DNA of 64,000 nt, taken from the NCBI RefSeq assembly GCF_006345825.1, contig NZ_VCIX01000065.1, positions 1 through 64,000 of the forward strand, in the 5' to 3' direction. The first letter of the stretch is position 1; each line of letters begins with the position of its first letter. This document shows, one piece after another, positions 1 through 10,210 of the stretch. Below the pieces are notes generated by a model that was not told the DNA's origin, made no database searches, and was given only the letters and a program-made list of their open reading frames with translations. This stretch comes from Paenibacillus paridis. Lineage in GTDB: Bacteria; Bacillota; Bacilli; Paenibacillales; Paenibacillaceae. Both the position numbers and the translations under genes were made by a program.

Positions 1-92
1 TCAGTTTTCAAAGAGCAATCTTTTCTTTCGTGTCGGCCGTGTGTCTCGTTGGCGACCTAGATAATATATCACAGGCGCCTATGGCATTGCAA
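1..92 (-). promoter_or_regulatory. rRNA operon promoter and leader start
   Basis: Read on the minus strand there is a -35 TTGCAA (87-92), an 18-base spacer and a -10 TATATT (63-68). About 45 bases downstream the leader contains CTCTTTGAAAACTGA (1-15), the sequence that typically precedes 16S rRNA in Bacillus and Paenibacillus rrn operons. The rRNA genes themselves must lie to the left of the window. An rrn operon directly after gyrA matches the B. subtilis rrnO position. The promoter is seen directly; the identity of the downstream operon is inferred. Confidence 0.75.
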
Positions 93-302
93 GTACTTTT
101 TTCATTTTTATCAAAAAATTTTTTATAACGGTTATTTTACCCTTATATTAAGGGATTTCGATTGCCATCATCTATATGGAACATGCTCAATGGTTGATAC
201 AATCTCTTCATCATTCTCGTATGTTCTTCTTGTTTAACTGGTCTTGAACTTGTGTTCTATTTATATAAGAATAACGCCGGCCAACTTCAATACAATAAAA
301 AA

Positions 303-375
303 ACAGTAAGCGCTATGACACGTACGCATCAAGCTTAGAAAGCTTTTTGCGTCGCAATTCATTGCTGCTTACTGT
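303..375 (-). terminator. Terminator downstream of the HD-GYP gene, with nested hairpin
   Basis: Outer arms ACAGTAAGC (303-311) and GCTTACTGT (367-375) pair. On the minus strand the distal arm is followed by a run of eight Ts. Inside the large loop there is a second pair of arms (ACGCA...TGCGT enclosing AAGCTTTC...TAAGCTT), so the RNA may fold as a branched or stacked structure. It ends the gyrA/HD-GYP transcript before the rRNA promoter. Between it and that promoter (93-302) I see no gene. Confidence 0.6.
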
Positions 376-385
376 CTTTTTACTT

Positions 386-1459
386 TTACCTGAGCACTTC
401 TCTAATATGAAGATGCCGGTCAACGATCAAATTGACGATTGTTCCATCAATTGAAACCCAAGGCCGAGTCGGATGATTATGATCCGAAAACACAATTTCT
501 CCGATTCGCTCATCACTTAACTTAACAATCGTTCCATTATGGAATTGGGTAGCCTTCTCTACAAAGATACGTACATACCCGGGGTCAAGCTTGCCGAATG
601 CGTCGCTCTGGATCTGTTCCAGAACTAGATAAGGGGATGCGGCTTTTCGATACGCTTTATTCAAAGTCATTGCGTGAAAAATATCCGCAATCGCTACAAT
701 TTTAGCATAAGGGTGTATCTTTGTTGCATCAATCCCGAGTGGATAACCGGTGCCGTCAATCTTCTCATGGTGCTGAAGAGCTGACATTTTGACACCTTCA
801 TTTAACGCCGGGACATTCTTGAGCAATTGATAACCCAAAACCGTATGGCGCATCATTTCTTCTTTCTCTTCTGCCGATAATGGATTAGGCTTCGTCAAAA
901 TCGATTTATCAATTTTCACGTTGCCTATATCATGCAGCAAACCTGCAAAAGCAAGCTGCATCCAATCCTTTTGCGGAAAGCCTGTCCATTGTGCAATTTG
1001 ATAAGAAGTCAAAGCACAAGTGATGCTGTTATGAAGCAAGTAATCCTTCTCCATGAATTGACGGGGCGCAAAGGTTAACAAGTTGTAGCTTTTGATATGC
1101 TCCAGCATCTTTTCCAGCTGCTTTCGAATATCCATCACAGGCATGGCCTGACCAGCTACAAAAGAGTTAAACACCTGACGCAGCACTTTGACCATTTGGT
1201 CATACTCTTCATGAAGAGCAGATGCAGCTACAGGGAGCGATGCTTCCTGAGCCGTATCTTCCGCAGCATCCTCGCGCGTTTTGCCTGAAGCCTGAGTTGA
1301 CTCGACTTCGACAGCCGTAATTAGGAATGCTTGCAAGATTTCTACTTCTTTCGGGGTCACGATTCTCCCCTTATGAAATAAGATACCGCCAAGCGGGGTG
1401 AGGACATCTTCATTGATTTTATCGCCTAGTTTAAGCTGTGATAACGTTACCGCTGCCAC
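386..1459 (-). CDS. HD-GYP domain protein (probable c-di-GMP phosphodiesterase)
   Basis: The C-terminal half carries the HD-GYP signature: FAGLLHDIGNVKID with the HD pair, followed by HHEKIDGTGYP. This family hydrolyses cyclic di-GMP or acts as a metal-dependent phosphohydrolase in signalling. The N-terminal ~100 residues begin AAVTLSQLKLGDKINEDVLT, a segment commonly found ahead of this domain. I chose the GTG at 1459 because GGGGAGAGG lies six bases upstream; an ATG 30 codons earlier has no comparable ribosome binding site and adds a non-conserved tail. The protein is 357 residues. It lies 93 bases behind gyrA on the same strand and could be cotranscribed with it. No membrane segment is apparent, so it is probably cytoplasmic. 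Confidence 0.88.
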   Translation of the reverse strand: MAAVTLSQLKLGDKINEDVLTPLGGILFHKGRIVTPKEVEILQAFLITAVEVESTQASGKTREDAAEDTAQEASLPVAASALHEEYDQMVKVLRQVFNSFVAGQAMPVMDIRKQLEKMLEHIKSYNLLTFAPRQFMEKDYLLHNSITCALTSYQIAQWTGFPQKDWMQLAFAGLLHDIGNVKIDKSILTKPNPLSAEEKEEMMRHTVLGYQLLKNVPALNEGVKMSALQHHEKIDGTGYPLGIDATKIHPYAKIVAIADIFHAMTLNKAYRKAASPYLVLEQIQSDAFGKLDPGYVRIFVEKATQFHNGTIVKLSDERIGEIVFSDHNHPTRPWVSIDGTIVNLIVDRHLHIREVLR

Positions 1460-1552
1460 GAGAGTCCTCTCCCCTGTGCCTGAAATAAAATCTAATATAA
1501 GTTTACCATGACATGCGCTGAAGCCGTCATATGACGGCTTCACATGCATTGA

Positions 1553-4039
1553 CTATTCTTCAATCGGCGACTCGCCGCCCTCTACCTCTTCGTTCTCATC
1601 AAGCGCATCATTTTCTTCACTGCGCGCAACACGGGTAACTGTAGCTACCGTATCGTCCTCGCGCGTATTAATGAGTTTTACACCCTGCGTATTCCGGCCC
1701 ATCGTAGATATGCCTTCCATACTGGTGCGGATCATCGTGCCCGATGCCGTCATAATCATAAGGTCTTCATCATTCTCTACGACCTTAAGGGATACGATTG
1801 GACCGTTTTTGTCCGTTACGTTAAGTGTCTTGATGCCTTTACCGCCACGATTCTGAATTCGATAATCTGCTACAGGAGTCCGCTTGCCGTAACCTTTGGA
1901 GGTTACGATTAGAATATCCTTCTCAGGCACAATGACATCCATATCAATAACGGAATCATTGTCATCAAGCTGGATGCCTTTCACGCCGGTAGCCGAACGC
2001 CCCATGGAGCGAACATCCTGCTCGGAGTAACGAATCGACATCCCTTGAGCGGTACCCATAATGATTTCCTGGTTCCCGTCCGTAAGCTTCACGCCAATGA
2101 GATCATCGTCCTCACGAAGCGAGATGGCGATCAATCCGACCTTCCGAATGTTGACATAGTCATCAAGCGGCGTCTTCTTCACAACCCCTTGCCTTGTAGC
2201 AAAGAATAGGAAATGCTCTGCATCAAATTCCTGTACCGGGATAACCGCATTAATCGTCTCACCTTGTTCAATTTGAATCAGGTTGATGATCGGCGTTCCG
2301 CGTGCAGTACGGTTAAGATCAGGAATCTCATAAGCTTTGAGCTTGTATACCTTTCCTTTGTTCGTAAAGAACAAGAGGTAGTGATGCGTATTGGATACGA
2401 AGAGATGCTCAACGAAATCATCATCCTTCGTGCCCATGCCGACAACGCCTTTACCGCCGCGCTTCTGACTGCGGTAAGTACCGACAGGCAAACGCTTGAT
2501 GTAACCCGAGTGGGTAATGGAGATGATAACATCCTCACGCGGGATGAGATCCTCGTCCAAAATTTCCTCATCGCTGGCCATAAGTTCCGTGCGGCGTTCG
2601 TCACCGAAACGTTCCTTCAGCTCAGCAAGCTCTGTGCTAATAATATCAAGCACAAGCTGCTCATCTGCCAGAATGGCCTTATATTCAGCAATTTTCCGCA
2701 TAAGTTCTGCGTACTCCGCTTCGATTTTATCTCTTTCCAGTCCAGTTAGACGCTGTAGACGCATATCCAAAATAGCCTGCGCCTGCTCGTGGGAAAGTGA
2801 GAATCTTGTAATCAATCCTTCGCGTGCTTGATCTGCCGTCTGAGAACCGCGAATTAAAGCAATGACTTCGTCCAGATGGTCAAGAGCGATACGCAACCCT
2901 TCAAGAATATGGGCGCGAGCTTCGGCCTTCTTCAGTTCGAACTCAGTGCGGCGACGAATAACCTCGATTTGATGCTGCAAATAGTGATACAGCATATCGC
3001 GAATGTTAAGCGTCTTCGGCTCGCCATTTACAAGAGCAAGCATGTTAATTCCGAAATTGGATTGCAATTGCGTATGTTTGTACAAATTGTTTAGGATAAT
3101 GCTTGGATTGACATCCCGGCGCAGCTCGATAACTACACGCATACCATTGCGGTCCGATTCATCGCGCAGGTCAGTAATGCCTTCGATTTTCTTCTCGCGA
3201 ACGAGCTCGGCAATTTTCTCAACTAGGCGAGCTTTAATGACTTGATAAGGGAGCTCATGAACAATAATGCGAGCTTTACCGTTATTCTCCTCAATCGTTG
3301 CACGAGCACGCATCGTTACGGAACCACGACCCGTTAGATATGCCTGCCGAATGCCCTGACGGCCCATAACGAAGGCGGCTGTCGGGAAATCCGGGCCTTT
3401 TATATAATCCATAAGCTCAACCGGCGTAATATCCGGATTAGAGATCAACGCTTGTACGCCGTCAATAACCTCGTTCAAGTTATGAGGCGGAATATTGGTA
3501 GCCATACCTACGGCAATACCAGTAACTCCGTTTACGAGCAAGTTTGGATAACGGGCTGGCAATACAACCGGCTCTGATTCTTCACCGTCATAGTTGGGTG
3601 CAAAATCAATCGTATCCTTGTTGATATCACGCAAAAGCTCCATAGCGATCTTCGAAAGCCGTGCTTCCGTATAACGCATCGCAGCCGCGAAGTCACCATC
3701 GATCGATCCGAAGTTCCCATGCCCATCTACAAGCATATAACGCATAGAGAAATCCTGCGCCATACGTACCATAGATTCATATACTGCCGAGTCACCGTGA
3801 GGGTGGTACTTACCGATTACTTCTCCAACGATCCTTGCTGATTTCTTATGAGGCTTGTCTGGTGACATGCCTAGCTCAGACATTGCATACAAAATACGGC
3901 GATGTACTGGCTTTAGACCATCCCTAACATCGGGAAGAGCACGACTTACGATGATACTCATTGCATAATCCATAAAGGAGTCGCGCATCTCCGTACCAAT
4001 GTCCCGATCTTTTATAGATATACGTTCTTCTTCCGCCAT
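1553..4039 (-). CDS. gyrA: DNA gyrase subunit A
   Basis: Breakage-reunion subunit of DNA gyrase, which introduces negative supercoils with GyrB. The active-site tyrosine is Tyr123 in [13 protein letters not shown]. The quinolone-resistance region reads [13 protein letters not shown], with Ser84 and Glu88, the usual susceptible residues in Firmicutes. The GyrA box QKRGGKG (consensus QRRGGRG) is present at the start of the C-terminal beta-pinwheel. The acidic C-terminal tail ([21 protein letters not shown] region) is typical. Length 828 is normal. A good ribosome binding site (GGGAGGT) precedes the ATG. It is separated from gyrB by an oppositely oriented ATP-grasp gene and has its own promoter at 4242-4270. 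Confidence 0.98.
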   Translation of the reverse strand: MAEEERISIKDRDIGTEMRDSFMDYAMSIIVSRALPDVRDGLKPVHRRILYAMSELGMSPDKPHKKSARIVGEVIGKYHPHGDSAVYESMVRMAQDFSMRYMLVDGHGNFGSIDGDFAAAMRYTEARLSKIAMELLRDINKDTIDFAPNYDGEESEPVVLPARYPNLLVNGVTGIAVGMATNIPPHNLNEVIDGVQALISNPDITPVELMDYIKGPDFPTAAFVMGRQGIRQAYLTGRGSVTMRARATIEENNGKARIIVHELPYQVIKARLVEKIAELVREKKIEGITDLRDESDRNGMRVVIELRRDVNPSIILNNLYKHTQLQSNFGINMLALVNGEPKTLNIRDMLYHYLQHQIEVIRRRTEFELKKAEARAHILEGLRIALDHLDEVIALIRGSQTADQAREGLITRFSLSHEQAQAILDMRLQRLTGLERDKIEAEYAELMRKIAEYKAILADEQLVLDIISTELAELKERFGDERRTELMASDEEILDEDLIPREDVIISITHSGYIKRLPVGTYRSQKRGGKGVVGMGTKDDDFVEHLFVSNTHHYLLFFTNKGKVYKLKAYEIPDLNRTARGTPIINLIQIEQGETINAVIPVQEFDAEHFLFFATRQGVVKKTPLDDYVNIRKVGLIAISLREDDDLIGVKLTDGNQEIIMGTAQGMSIRYSEQDVRSMGRSATGVKGIQLDDNDSVIDMDVIVPEKDILIVTSKGYGKRTPVADYRIQNRGGKGIKTLNVTDKNGPIVSLKVVENDEDLMIMTASGTMIRTSMEGISTMGRNTQGVKLINTREDDTVATVTRVARSEENDALDENEEVEGGESPIEE

Positions 4040-4241
4040 GATTTACCTCCCTGACGCCATCTATAGCTACTCTTAAATCACAATAACTCTTATATTACTT
4101 TCTCAAAAAGCGAGCATATAAACCTTTTTCGCTCATGCTTTTGGATTTCCCGTAAATCTTACGTCATTTGTCGTTAAAAATAGGTGAATCAACGCTTTCC
4201 ACATCTAAAAAAACGCCATAAAATAAACAGACCCAACTTTC

Positions 4242-4270
4242 ATTATACCACTCAATTCCAAGTCTGTCTC
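4242..4270 (-). promoter_or_regulatory. gyrA promoter
   Basis: On the minus strand an extended -10, TGGTATAAT (TATAAT at 4242-4247), is preceded by a 17-base spacer and GAGACA (4265-4270), a 4/6 match to the -35 consensus. It leaves a leader of about 200 bases before gyrA. The leader contains an imperfect hairpin with AGCGA/TCGCT arms around 4107-4135, followed on the minus strand by five Ts; whether this attenuates is unknown. Confidence 0.55.
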
Positions 4271-4325
4271 CTGCATCATTTCAAATCCCTGCTAGGAAAA
4301 GAGCGTAGCGAGAGGAGAAAAATCG

Positions 4326-5099
4326 TTGAGCATTCAACGTGTTAAAAGCAAATGGGCTAAAACAAAAATTATGCTCAAATCCGACTATTTACGCCAATAC
4401 ATGCCGCCAACCAAGCTGTTTGGCCGGGGTAGCCTTCATGGCATGCTGAGCCAGTACGGGATGGTTTACGTTAAACCAATAAACGGTACCTTCGGCAACG
4501 GCGTCATTCGTGTGGAGAGAACGACAACACCTTCCCTTGGCTACCGCTACCAGCTTGATACGAAGATTATGTTCTTTCCCACGTTCGAGCAGCTGTACCA
4601 AAAAATTGTTAAGCAAAAAAAGAATCGAAGCTACATTGTCCAAAAAGGAATTCACTTGCTCAAACACCAGAAACGCCGCTTCGACATTCGTGTCATGGTC
4701 CAAAAAAACCTGAGCAACCATTGGGAAGCTACGGGAATTATCGGCCGCCTTGCCCACCCTGCAAAAATCGTAACCAATTACCACAGCGGCGGCACGCCCA
4801 TGGCGCTCGAGAGGCTGATGAGCGACCATACCAATCACGCTGAGCTTGCTTCCTTCAAAAATCGGTTAAGAAAGCTTAGCATTAATATCGCCAATAACCT
4901 ACAGGCTGCTTATCCAAATATCAAAGAGATTGGCGTAGATATCGCGATTGATGCGACGCTTCATCCGTGGATCTTGGAAGTAAACACGTATCCCGACCCT
5001 TATATTTTCCGCAAGCTGCCGGATCAGAGCATCTTCCAGCGGATATACCGCTATGCTGCCGCATATGGCCGTTTCAAAAAAAGAAGCAGTCGTCCGTAA
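4326..5099 (+). CDS. YheC/YheD family ATP-grasp protein
   Basis: Resembles the YheC/D family of ATP-grasp-like proteins, members of which are associated with the spore coat in Bacillus. Visible features are VYVKPINGTFGNGVIRVE near residue 50 (nucleotide-binding strand-loop), RFDIRVMVQK near 125, and EIGVDIAI...WILEVNTYPDP near the C-terminus, the metal/ATP-binding E-x-N motif of ATP-grasp folds. The start is TTG at 4326, with GAGAGGAG ten bases upstream. At 257 residues it is a short member. It is the only plus-strand gene in the gyrA-dnaA block, so it is transcribed head-on to leftward replication. Its last codons contain the gyrB terminator. The substrate is unknown. Confidence 0.8.
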   Translation: MSIQRVKSKWAKTKIMLKSDYLRQYMPPTKLFGRGSLHGMLSQYGMVYVKPINGTFGNGVIRVERTTTPSLGYRYQLDTKIMFFPTFEQLYQKIVKQKKNRSYIVQKGIHLLKHQKRRFDIRVMVQKNLSNHWEATGIIGRLAHPAKIVTNYHSGGTPMALERLMSDHTNHAELASFKNRLRKLSINIANNLQAAYPNIKEIGVDIAIDATLHPWILEVNTYPDPYIFRKLPDQSIFQRIYRYAAAYGRFKKRSSRP

Positions 5100-5115
5100 C
5101 GGGCGACTGCTTCTT
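5081..5115 (-). terminator. gyrB terminator embedded in the end of the ATP-grasp gene
   Basis: Perfect 12-base arms AAGAAGCAGTCG (5081-5092) and CGACTGCTTCTT (5104-5115) enclose the stop codon of the plus-strand ATP-grasp gene. On the minus strand the hairpin is followed by a T-rich run, as expected for a Rho-independent terminator of gyrB. On the plus strand no T-run follows. Confidence 0.8.
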
Positions 5116-5129
5116 GCAGTGCAAGGTTC

Positions 5130-7046
<1,917 letters not shown>

Positions 7047-7086
7047 TCACTGCTCCTCTCAACTGCTCTTCCTGATCGCCTTCGCT

Positions 7087-7338
7087 CTAGCCGTTCGCTG
7101 CAAAATGATGGGCTCTTTTCTTCAGCGTAGAGGATGAAATAGGCGAATAATATATTTTTTGCTTCGTTACAACGATCGATTTTGGCTCTTCCTCGCCAAT
7201 CGTTTCAACGTCCTTACGCTTGCGTGCTCCCGCAACGAATTGCTTGGAAAGTTTGGAGGATTGCTCGATAGAAATATCAAAAATGGCCACCAGCTCCGCA
7301 GCCCGAATTATTTTCTCGCCGCCCAAATGGATGTACAT
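7087..7338 (-). CDS. remB: Extracellular matrix regulator RemB (YaaB)
   Basis: An 83-residue protein beginning MYIHLGGEKIIRAAELVAIFD, the DUF370-type start of RemB/YaaB. In B. subtilis RemB works with RemA to control biofilm matrix gene expression and DNA binding. Its location between recF and gyrB is conserved across Bacillales. The tail (TLKKRAHHFAANG) is variable. Identification rests on the N-terminal motif and synteny. Confidence 0.85.
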   Translation of the reverse strand: MYIHLGGEKIIRAAELVAIFDISIEQSSKLSKQFVAGARKRKDVETIGEEEPKSIVVTKQKIYYSPISSSTLKKRAHHFAANG

Positions 7339-7369
7339 GTCCTCTTCCTCACCTCTCCTATTCGCACCC

Positions 7370-8479
7370 TTAACGCGTCACTCGGCCGTCATGAACATGA
7401 TAGATGCCGGCATCCTGAAGCCTGCTCACATCCACGCTTTCAAGGCCGGTCGTTGTAATAAAGGTTTGTACTTTGCTTTGAAACGTCTCAATCAGCTGTG
7501 TTTGACGATTGTGATCAAGCTCCGACAGCACATCATCAAGCAGCAAAAGCGGATATTCTCCGATTTCCTCGTTAATGAGCTCTATTTCAGCCAATTTTAA
7601 AGATAGGGCCGTTGTTCGCTGCTGCCCTTGGGAGCCGAAGACTTGCGCTTCTTTGCCATTTATGAAAAAGGCTAAATCGTCGCGGTGCGGTCCCACTAGC
7701 GTAACGCCTCTGCGAATCTCCTGATCTTTCACCTGTGTTAACTTTATCATAAATTGCTCAAATAAAACAGTTTCATCTTGCTGGGCATCTGCGTCAAACG
7801 AAGGGCGGTACTCAATGATGAGCTGCTCTGCCCCGTTAGTTATGCCCGCATGAATTTGCTCTGCAAACGTTTGTAATTTATGTATAAAGTGTTTCCTTTT
7901 TTTCATGATTTTAACACCATGCTCCGCGAGCTGCATATTCCACACGTCCAGCATCGTCTGATTGGCCCCTCCTGGGTAGGCGGCTTTCAGAAAATTATTG
8001 CGCTGCTGCAGCACCTTGCCGTATTGCTGGAGCGTATGCAAATAGCCGGGCTGCACTTGTCCGATTTCCATATCGAGAAACCGTCTTCGCACTCCCGGCG
8101 TTCCTTTTACAATTTCCAGATCCTCTGGCGCAAACATCACAACGTTGACCGAGCCGATAAAATCGCTTAGCTTTCGCTGCTCCAGCCCATTGATTTTGGC
8201 TTTCTTGCCTTGTCCGGAAAAAAGAAGATCCAATTTGACAGAACCATACTTTTTATCGGCTTCGCCCGTGATTCGAGCGGTATCCCCTTGCCAGCCAATA
8301 AGTTCTTTGTCCTTAGAGGTACGGTGGGACTTCGTAAGAGCCAGCACGAATATCGCTTCCAGCAAATTCGTTTTTCCCTGGGCATTGGGCCCGAGAAATA
8401 CATTTACTTTATTAGACGTTTGCAAATCGAGCTCGTTATAGTTCCGATAATTTTGCAGCTGAATGCTCTTTAAAAACAC
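7370..8479 (-). CDS. recF: DNA replication/repair protein RecF
   Basis: SMC/ABC-like ATPase that loads RecA at gaps through RecFOR. Walker A is GPNAQGKTNLLEA near residue 30, the signature motif is GSQGQQRTTALSLKLAE, and Walker B is PLLLLDDVLSELD. Length 369 is normal. Starts at GTG 8479 with GGGAGGT eight bases upstream. It lies 27 bases after yaaA in the dnaN-yaaA-recF cluster. Confidence 0.97.
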   Translation of the reverse strand: MFLKSIQLQNYRNYNELDLQTSNKVNVFLGPNAQGKTNLLEAIFVLALTKSHRTSKDKELIGWQGDTARITGEADKKYGSVKLDLLFSGQGKKAKINGLEQRKLSDFIGSVNVVMFAPEDLEIVKGTPGVRRRFLDMEIGQVQPGYLHTLQQYGKVLQQRNNFLKAAYPGGANQTMLDVWNMQLAEHGVKIMKKRKHFIHKLQTFAEQIHAGITNGAEQLIIEYRPSFDADAQQDETVLFEQFMIKLTQVKDQEIRRGVTLVGPHRDDLAFFINGKEAQVFGSQGQQRTTALSLKLAEIELINEEIGEYPLLLLDDVLSELDHNRQTQLIETFQSKVQTFITTTGLESVDVSRLQDAGIYHVHDGRVTR

Positions 8480-8506
8480 GTTTTGACCTCCCGGTCCATG
8501 GGTGCG

Positions 8507-8722
8507 CTACTCTTTACCTACCGTAAAGTCGCCGCAGCCTTCAACCTCTACTTTATCCCCGGCATACAGCTTTCTGCCTCTGCGGTTATCTGCTTCGCCG
8601 TTAATGATAACGGTATTCTCCTGCAAGAAAAACTTAGCATGTCCGCCGGTTGAAATGCAATCGGACAGCTTTAAAAACTGTCCGAGAGTAATGTACTCCG
8701 TCTTAATGGCAATTTCCTTCAT
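8507..8722 (-). CDS. yaaA: S4-domain RNA-binding protein YaaA (RlbA)
   Basis: 71 residues with an S4-like RNA-binding domain: LGQFLKLSDCISTGGHAKFF, NGEADNRRGRKLYAGDKVEVEG. It sits between dnaN and recF as in most Bacillales. In B. subtilis YaaA is linked to assembly of the large ribosomal subunit. The function here is taken from family and position. Confidence 0.9.
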   Translation of the reverse strand: MKEIAIKTEYITLGQFLKLSDCISTGGHAKFFLQENTVIINGEADNRRGRKLYAGDKVEVEGCGDFTVGKE

Positions 8723-8759
8723 CGAAAAAAGTCATTCCTTTCTTTTCTTGCGTTCTTTA

Positions 8760-9902
8760 TTAGCCTGTTGTCCGATATGGCAAAATCACATACATGCTGT
8801 ATGCATGATCCATTGGGCGAATGATAATCGGGCTCATCGCGCCTGTAAAGCCGATAAACAGCTGTTCGCTATCGATTACTTTAAGAACATCAAGCATATA
8901 TTTGGAGTTGAACGCAATTCTAAGCGGCTCGCCGTTGAATTCCTTCGCTTCTAGCTGCTCGGTTACACGGCCAAGCTCGGTAGAGCTGGAAGAAATTTCG
9001 ATCGTTCCATCCTCTAATGTCATCAAGCGAACGATATTGGTTTTTTCCTCACGGGACATGAGGTAAGCACGGTCTATGGCGTCCATTACATTTTTTGTAT
9101 CCAGAACAAGTTCTGTTTTGAAGGTTTGCGGAATAATCTTAGAAGTATCGGGATAGGTGCCATCCAAAATTCTCGTATAAAACAGCACGTTGCCAAGCTT
9201 AAATAAAACTTGGTTGTCTGCTACTACGATATCTACGAGCGCATTTTGCTCAGGGACCAGCTTGGAGAGCTCGATCAATGTTTTTGCCGAAATAACGACA
9301 TTACTGAATTTGAATTGCGCTTCGGTGTCAACCTGAGCCGTTCTGCTTGCCAGACGGTGACGGTCCGTAGCTATAAATTTCAGCTCGCCTTCAAGGAGGT
9401 TCCATAGCACCCCTGTCAGAATAGGCGTTTGTTCGCTTGCCGAAGCAGCTAGAACGGTCTGGCGAATCATCGCTTTTAATAGATCACCAGGCATTTGAAG
9501 AACTTCGTTTTGTTCAATGGACGGCAGAACAGGAAATTCTTCCGGGTCAAGCCCGACCATTTGAATTTCCGTAGATCCGGAACGGATGATGGTTTGATAG
9601 GTATTGCTCACATCAATGACGACTTGCTCGGAAGGGAGCTTTTTGACGATTTCTACGAAAAATTTTGCCGGCAAAACGACGCTTCCGGGTTTATCCACAT
9701 GTGCAATGACGAATTGATCTCTTTCCACAGGGATAAAGCTTTGGATGGAAATGTCGGTATCACTGGCAGTAAGGGTTACGCCCATATGGGTAACCTCGAT
9801 TTTAATCCCGCCCAGAATCGGAATTGCAGGTCTTGAAGATGCAGCTTTCGCAACTTGTTGAATCGCGTCGTTTAATTCGTTTTTTGAAATCGTTAATTTC
9901 AT
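8760..9902 (-). CDS. dnaN: DNA polymerase III beta sliding clamp
   Basis: The protein forms the ring-shaped processivity clamp for the replicase. It starts MKLTISKNELNDAIQQVAKAASSRPAIPILGGI and ends with the conserved MSPIIIRPMD...YVILPYRTTG clamp C-terminus, with three clamp domains over 380 residues. A good ribosome binding site (TAGGAGTG) precedes the ATG. It is second in the dnaA-dnaN operon, with origin elements in the 308-base gap between them. Confidence 0.98.
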   Translation of the reverse strand: MKLTISKNELNDAIQQVAKAASSRPAIPILGGIKIEVTHMGVTLTASDTDISIQSFIPVERDQFVIAHVDKPGSVVLPAKFFVEIVKKLPSEQVVIDVSNTYQTIIRSGSTEIQMVGLDPEEFPVLPSIEQNEVLQMPGDLLKAMIRQTVLAASASEQTPILTGVLWNLLEGELKFIATDRHRLASRTAQVDTEAQFKFSNVVISAKTLIELSKLVPEQNALVDIVVADNQVLFKLGNVLFYTRILDGTYPDTSKIIPQTFKTELVLDTKNVMDAIDRAYLMSREEKTNIVRLMTLEDGTIEISSSSTELGRVTEQLEAKEFNGEPLRIAFNSKYMLDVLKVIDSEQLFIGFTGAMSPIIIRPMDHAYSMYVILPYRTTG

Positions 9903-10080
9903 GGTTTCACTCCTAGCATTCTTATAAATTCATCCAACGTATGAGCTCACACGAATCTATTTTTGGTTTAAGCATTCACTTTCAGCTTTTAAATATAAGC
10001 GATGCTTATATAAGCAGCAGAACGTGTGCGAAACGAACATTTCCTCCGGAAGGAGGGGAGTTGCCGTTTACGCGTTTTTG

Positions 10081-10141
10081 ATGATGTTTTTTTAAAGATT
10101 TTTAATAGTCGTAGTAGTAGGGGCCCTGAATATGTGGATAA
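10081..10141 (-). promoter_or_regulatory. oriC: oriC basal unwinding element: DnaA box, GC spacer, DnaA-trios, AT-rich DUE
   Basis: Reading from dnaA toward dnaN there is a perfect DnaA box TTATCCACA (10133-10141), a GC-rich spacer (CAGGGCCCC), a run of DnaA-trios (TACTACTACGACTA, 10107-10120) and AT-rich DNA (10081-10106). This order and spacing match the B. subtilis incC unwinding site, where DnaA loads on the box and then extends onto single-stranded trios. The elements are seen directly; initiation activity is inferred from the homologous layout. Confidence 0.85.
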
Positions 10142-10159
10142 CCCCAAGAAAGGCCGATA

Positions 10160-10204
10160 AAGCAAGCCTATCCACATGTGCATAGCGTGTGCATAGGCTT
10201 GCTT
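10160..10204 (-). terminator. dnaA-distal inverted repeat containing three DnaA-box-like sites
   Basis: Arms of 17 bases (10160-10176 and 10188-10204, one C/C mismatch) follow the dnaA stop codon. No strong T-run follows, so termination may be partial. The structure includes three near-consensus boxes of the form CTATNCACA at 10168-10176 (plus), 10177-10185 (minus) and 10188-10196 (minus), each one base off TTATNCACA. It therefore doubles as a DnaA-binding cluster adjacent to the unwinding element. The rest of the dnaA-dnaN gap (9903-10080) shows no other element I can name. Confidence 0.6.
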
Positions 10205-10210
10205 GGTTGT

